Source: Beroe forskalii (taxonomy: Eukaryota > Ctenophora > Nuda > Beroida > Beroidae). Taken from it: a DNA stretch of 64,000 nucleotides. The stretch spans positions 1,431,001 to 1,495,000 of the forward strand of contig WFMF01000008.1 of assembly GCA_011033025.1 (NCBI GenBank), given 5' to 3'. Within the stretch, counting starts at the first letter, position 1. The number at the start of each line of letters is the position of its first letter. Under the pieces are notes generated by a model, which saw only the letters and a program-made list of their open reading frames with translations, was not told where the DNA came from and did no database searches. Positions 58,918-64,000 of the stretch are shown here, in pieces. Position numbers and translations under genes: made by a program.

Positions 58918-59972
58918 GGGCATAGATCCGTTTGCCACTTTGTCCAGGCGCCAGTCTTATGCAGGTCTAACGCCGGTTTAATGCAGGTCTTGTGCCAGTC
59001 TAGTGCAGGTCTAATGCAGGTTTGGCGCCGGTTTTATGCAGGTTTAGCGCGGGTGCAGCGCTGGTTCAAAGCACTTCATGGATGCTATCCCAATACTACT
59101 AGTGCATTTTATACATATTTGGCGCCGATTGAACTATGCAGGTTTGACGTCGTTTCATGCCTGTTTGACGCTGTTTTGATGCAGGTGCAATGGTATTACA
59201 ATGCCGGTTGGGCGCCGGTTTCATGCAGGTTTAGCAGGTTCTATGCCCCATGACTCTTCATAATATTAATAAATAATGGTAACCATGGTAACTGACGTAC
59301 GTTACCATGGTTACCGGTGGTAACTAATGTACGTTACCATGGTAGCCGGTGTTAACCAACGTGCCTTACCATGGTTACTGCTGGTAACTATTTGTGGGTA
59401 ATCATGGTTAACGGTGGTCACTAACGTATGTTATTATCACCTAGGGGGGGGGGGGTTTCGGAATGATTACGTTACATGTTAATGTAACAAATACAACTAC
59501 TGTAAACTTGATTACGAGGGGGAGGGGGGGTTAAAGTCGGCCAAAAATTGATTACGTAAATTGTGAACGATCCCTATTGGGATAGCATCCGAGGTGCATT
59601 GGACCGGCGCTGCACCCGCGCTTAACCAGCGCTGGACCTGCACCAAATCGGCGCTAGACCGGCATTAGAGTGGCACTAGACTGGCACAAGACCTGCATTA
59701 AACCGGCGCTAGACCTGCATTGGACCAGCGCTGTACCCGCGCTAAACCGGCGCTGGACCTGCACCAAACCGGCGCTAGACCTGCATCAGACTGGCATGCA
59801 GGACCTGCATTAGACTGGCGCAGGCCCCGCGGTAAACCGGCGCTAAACCTGCATTAAACCGGCGCCAAACCTGCATTAGACCTGCACTAGACTGGCACAA
59901 GACCTGCATTAGACCGGCGTTAGACCTGCATTAGACTGGCGCCCGGACAAAGTGGCAAACGGATCTATGCCC
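58918..59972. mobile_element. 1.05-kb foldback element with subrepeat arms and 8-bp TSD
   Basis: The ends GGGCATAGATCCGTTTGCCA and TGGCAAACGGATCTATGCCC are inverted, and both flanks carry CTTTAAAC (58910-58917; 59973-59980). The arms (about 340 and 400 bases) consist of tandem units of about 16-21 bases, GCAGGTCTAATGCCGGTTT-like on the left and the complement on the right. The centre holds palindromic GGTAACCATGGTAACTGACG units and a truncated Harbinger-like copy (about 59437-59573) of the element at 19037-19204. There is no coding capacity. Confidence 0.82.
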
Positions 59973-60059
59973 CTTTAAACATAAGCCGCAAGGGTAGTGT
60001 GGGCAGTGTTTCGCAAAATGACTAGATAAAATTAATTCATTAATCAATACGTGTATTAA

Positions 60060-60895
60060 CAAAGTTCGATAAATGAGATATGAAAGTCGAAGCTGAGGCA
60101 GTCTCTGGGAGTGATCAGCAGGAGAACTTGTCCGCCCCAGCGAACTTGTCCACAGAGGCAGAAAACCTGAGGTGCTGCTTCGAGCTCTGGCGACCTTCCA
60201 CTTTCCTTCGTCCCTGAAAGTGTTAAGAATAAAGATCATCATTTTAGGCATTAAGATGTTTTAATGAATAAAAGTTAAAAAGTACACGACAAACGTGCGT
60301 TCAAACTTTTGATAGGAAAAATGACGAAGAGATCCAAATTCAAAACCCAAAAGACACCACATAATTCTATCTTACTGAATGCCCACCGAATGGTTATAAG
60401 GGCAACTCACCACCACGACAGGCGGACTGCTGGTCGAGGTCCTGCTCCTTGAGTCAGTGGAGCTGATTAGTGAGTAGTCATCTAACCAGAGGTCGGTGGG
60501 AGACAGCTGGACAGGGTGGTCATTGACAGACGTGTAGTCACGTGACGAGGCTGGGGAGGTGGACCGGCTGGGAGGCAGAGCTGACCATCAGGTTGTAGGG
60601 CACCGTTAGCTGACTTAGATATCTGAGACATGGTGAGCATAAGAGGGTTGGGGAGAGAGAGGGTGAAAAAGGGAGGAGGTGAACTTGAAGGAGGATATTC
60701 ATCCGTCTTCACGAGGCTATAAAAAATAACGCCTGAATAAAACCCCCACCACTCACGCTCTTGTCGGGATGTGCAGTTAGGGACTGTAAACAAGTGATGG
60801 TCAATAACTGGCTGAGGAGACCTAGACAGGTTGAGTTCCACGACATCGACACGATGTTGCTTAGAGGAAAGGTAATCCCGACTCTCAGGCAACTG
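60060..60895 (-). CDS. Three serine-rich exons of uncertain gene (possibly APC 3' part)
   Basis: Exon a, about 60763-60893, reads LPESRDYLSSKQHRVDVVEL and SPQPVIDHHLFTVPNC, ending at donor GTGAGT. Exon b, about 60412-60580, reads SRSTSPASSRDYTSVNDHPV and SPTDLWLDDYSLISSTDSRS, ending PPVV at donor GTGAGT. Exon c starts after TTTCAG near 60217 (GRRKVEGRQSSKQHLRFSAS) and stays open toward 60060. Low-complexity Ser/Pro composition and same-strand position 2 kb after APC armadillo exons make them candidates for the APC tail. No 15- or 20-residue APC repeat is seen, and the remaining armadillo repeats are missing between, so they may belong to another gene. Confidence 0.5.
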
Positions 60896-60897
60896 GT

Positions 60898-61440
60898 AAA
60901 ATACTAGGTGATGTGACTGAAAAGATAGGCGGTCACTTGGGAGATGTGGCTGAAAAGTTAGGTGGTCACTTGGGTGATGTGGCTGAAAAGATAGGTTGTT
61001 TCTTGGGTGATGTGGCTGAAAAATAGGCAGTCACTTTGGTGATGTGGCTGAAAAGATACACAAAGATAGGTTGTTACTTGGAGATGTGACTGTTAGGTTC
61101 ATGAAATGTGGCTGAGATAGGTTGTTCCTTGGGTGATGTGGCTGAAAAAATAGGCAGTCACTTGGGTGATGTGGCTGAAAAGATAAGCGGTCACTTGAGT
61201 GAAGTGACTGAAAAGATAGGCGGTCAGTTTGTCAGTTTTGGTGATGTGACCGAAAATATAGGCTGTAATTTGGGTGATGAGACTGAAAAATTGGTTGTAA
61301 CTTGGATGATGCGAAAGAAAAGATTGGTTGCAATTTGGGTGATGTGACTGAAAACATAATAGGTCACTTGAATGATGAGACTGAAAGATAAGCGGTCACT
61401 TGGGTGAAGTGACTGAAACTCTGAAAAGATTGGTTTTAGC
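60898..61440 (-). repeat. 33-base array upstream of the 60.9-kb exon, each unit acceptor-like
   Basis: The plus-strand unit is GATGTGGCTGAAAAGATAGG followed by CGGTCACTTGGGT, with about 15 copies and varied spacing. On the minus strand each unit contains CTATCTTTTCAG, a plausible pyrimidine tract plus AG. The array stops a few bases from the true acceptor TTTTACCAG at 60894. Confidence 0.78.
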
Positions 61441-62898
61441 TCTGGTGACTGAGGAGAAGGTCAAGGTTTAAGGATTTAGGATGATTGTAATTTAAATATT
61501 TAAAGATAAAATATGAATTCAGTCCCAGACGAAAAGAAATGTTCGGGATTTTTGGGACAATTAAATTCTTAGGAAACAATTTATTTTCTCATTAGAAACG
61601 CAAACTTGCTTCCCTGATCCGCAGTCCGGTTCGCATTCCGAATAGTAGTTTATTAACTGGCGTACAATTTTCAGATAATTGTGCATTTATAAAACCATCC
61701 TCCTCAACGAGAACTAGACGAGGTTAAGTAGGAAGTCTGGCTAAATCATGGAACGTTAACATATTCAAAACATCACTAGCTCTCTGAAAATTTACCCATT
61801 TACCCATTAGCCACATGACGGGCCTAAGTTGAACCTATTAACGGCAAATGAGTCTCTTATCTGCTCTTAATAATGGTGGTAAGAAGACGTCCTGAACTAG
61901 CGGAATATATCGCTGAGTTTACGACCTGACAGTCTGCAGTGCATGATTAATGGTAGCCTCCCATCGTACTCTACCGATTACCTTTGAGCTACGAAGACGC
62001 AACTCCGCACGCATTTCCATGTCATCAACGCGCCATTCCCACCACTAATAGTGACGTCATTTACAAAGACGAGCATTAGCGCGCGGCAATACCGGCGGTA
62101 GAGCGTTCGCCGGAACCACCATCAAGCCACTAAAGTGGTGCACCGTTCATATTATAAGTTTTCATAAGTCTGTATTTATACCGGTTAGATGCAGTCATAG
62201 TCGCTTCGGCAAAATGGCAAACTAAGTTTACTGATTTGTTTACGAGTTGTATGTAGCGAGCAAATGATAAATTTATTTGTGTCACGCGTTCTAACGAATA
62301 TGATTATAATATTTCGATAGCAAAAAACCTGTTAAAGTTTACATTAATGCCTGAAATACAAACAAGAGATTATTTCAAAACAACGTCGTATGATGTTGTG
62401 TTTTTCTATATTCTTTAAATTTCGCATCTTAAATGTTCGGCGCGGTCTCATCAGTGGAATTCCCAGAATTTGTCGTAGTAGTGTTTGCTTTTAGTACACT
62501 AAGTGAGCTGCCAATGCCAGAACTCGGCGCTGGGGTAATGACATGTTGACATGGTGAATGACATGCTGACATGGTAAATACGTGGTTATATAAACTTGAA
62601 AATGAGCTCATTTCAACTACAGCTATCTAATCACTTCGTTTACCTCTTTTGTTTGCCAACGATTATATATTAACCCCGTACTTTCCTCTGGTACTAACTT
62701 CGGAGCAATTACAGAAGTATAGTATTTTTACTCACGGACAGATAATTAACTAATTAAGTAATTAGAGAAAGAATGGAGAGCTATTAACTCTAAATACAAT
62801 CTCTGCTGGCAGAGAAAAATTCTAATAAGTAATTAGACAATCATTAGAATCTTTTGCCGCGCGGCCCCGCAAAGACAGCTAAATAAGAGCTGGAGCAC
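61441..62898. other. Intron/spacer, no exon recognised
   Basis: AT-rich. I looked here for the missing APC armadillo repeats (LWNLSARN, ALRNLM motifs) and did not find them. Confidence 0.45.
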
Positions 62899-64000
62899 CT
62901 GCTAATATTGCGCAGAATCCCCAGTGTGTTCTCCAGGATTGCAGTGTTCCGTTGCATGGGTTGCTTGATCAGGGCAGCTATCAGATCCAAACCCTCGTTA
63001 CACAACGCCTGCAGGGGTTGGTGATAGGTCGCTTAGATTGTAAAATGTAAGTCAGTTGGCGATAGATAACTAGGTTATTGAGCACTTTAAACAACCCTAT
63101 GCAATTTCCATTCTCTCAAATATCCATATCCGTGTGGCCTGTACCCACTACACAACACCCCACATCCCAATCACCTCTCGGTTAGCAGTGTTGTGAGCAC
63201 TGAGGTTCCACAGACTACTGGTCAGGACCCTCATAGTTCCCACGTCCTCACACGTCCGTCCCACCGCCAGGAGGACGGAGCACACCTGGACCTGAGCCAG
63301 GTTGTGTTTGGTGAGAGACCCAGCTCTCCAGCTGAGGTTCCTGAACAAGCTGACTACCACCCGGATCACTTCCACGTCCTCCTTCTTATCGTACAGTACT
63401 GTCAGCAGGACTTCTAGTAGAGGGCGTGAGTTGGGAGAGCGCTGACTTGACGTGCTGGTCTCCGCAGGACAGGTTGGTGAGGACTGTGCAGCCGTACTGC
63501 GCTACCTCACTCAGCGACACCTGGGGGAGGGGCGGACTTTAGAGCGGAGTGTATAGCTAAACGTCTCTCACAAATGTTAATGTTATAGATGGCTGGTACT
63601 GCCAAACAGTATCTTGGTTTAAAATGATCAATCGATTTATTAAGGTCGCCCATTTTTCGTTTGAAACTCTAAAACCAACCGGAAGGTATCGATAAATTAA
63701 GTCAAATAGTCCCACCTGAGTAGCAGCATGCTCGGGCAGGGAGAAGGCTATGGGCTTGTAGAGGGCGCACAGCTGGATATACTCAGAGACAGCGAATATC
63801 ACGCCCAGATCGTTCATGATGGTGCGGTAGTTCTCGTCGAATGATAGCTTGGTGAGGGCTGCCAGCATGGTGAGGGGCTGGGTCTGGGGCAGGGGCGTGT
63901 CCGGGTCCGTCCTCAGCTTCACATACACCTCCATGAGGGTCTCCAGGCTCCTGACCAGGAGGGCCGTGTGTCGGTGCACCTTGTAGTGCTTCCTCCCGCC
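62899..64000 (-). CDS. APC: APC armadillo-repeat region, three exons, 5' part outside window
   Basis: APC is the scaffold of the beta-catenin destruction complex, with cytoskeletal roles. Exons are 63716 to beyond 64000, 63175-63520 and 62899-63008. Motifs in order: LTKLSFDENYRTIMNDLGVI (vertebrate form has KLSFDEEHRHAMNELG), GCTVLTNLSCGD, VSLFRNLSWRAG, LTSSLWNLSAHNTANRE, ILENTLGILRNIS. FRNLSWRA and LWNLSAH together are specific to APC. The middle exon has a one-base frame change near 63425: VTL...KSALSQL is in one frame and RPLLEVLLTVLYDKKED in the next. Armadillo repeats after LGILRNIS were not found in the window. Confidence 0.9.

Overview
The window is nuclear DNA of a non-vertebrate animal. 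Coding sequence is broken into GT-AG exons whose products are typical animal proteins: RBM22, mitochondrial ribosomal protein L13, COMMD5, alanine aminotransferase, PSMD3, a SENP6/7-type SUMO protease, an ISG20/REXO4-type exonuclease and the armadillo part of APC. Introns and spacers are loaded with tandem repeats, TIR/foldback DNA transposons, a tRNA-derived SINE and a CR1/L2-like LINE. I cannot name the species; a marine invertebrate is a guess from the element mix. No prokaryotic, CRISPR or viral gene set is present.

Layout. Plus strand, 0-12 kb: last exon of RBM22 (41-697); MRPL13 (1245-9712, four exons) with a single-exon PLAC8-domain gene (8274-8786) nested in its last intron on the same strand; COMMD5 (10442-11867, four exons). 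12.6-13.3 kb is a cluster of palindromic/TIR elements. Minus strand, 13.7-28.7 kb: alanine aminotransferase, seven exons seen, with a small type I membrane protein gene nested on the opposite strand (25567-26202). Minus strand: PSMD3 (29854-31747), SENP6/7 (35842-45382, 14 exons), a 5'-truncated LINE (46.2-50.1 kb), and the first exon of a DEDDh exonuclease (50613-51087). 53.9-60.0 kb is dominated by two foldback elements with long inverted arms built of subrepeats, each flanked by a target-site duplication. Minus strand, 60-64 kb: three serine-rich exons and the armadillo exons of APC, which run off the end of the window.

Main observation. Tandem repeats here are repeatedly anchored at exon edges. 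In MRPL13 exon 1, MRPL13 exon 3, alanine aminotransferase exon 4 and SENP exon 9, the repeat unit carries the last bases of the exon together with the 5' splice donor, so candidate donors are multiplied (3, about 9, about 75 and 3 copies). In alanine aminotransferase the whole 4.9-kb intron is this array, interrupted by three transposon insertions. Further arrays sit on the MRPL13 stop codon and against 3' splice sites (SENP last exon, the 60.9-kb exon, the first alanine aminotransferase exon seen). The retained GT and AG signals are visible directly. Mechanism and function are inference.

Caveats. Several genes carry single-base indels or splice-phase mismatches (alanine aminotransferase last exon, MRPL13 last junction, APC exon, LINE ORF2), and 55.5-57.5 kb looks homopolymer-degraded. 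Some of these are probably consensus errors rather than biology.
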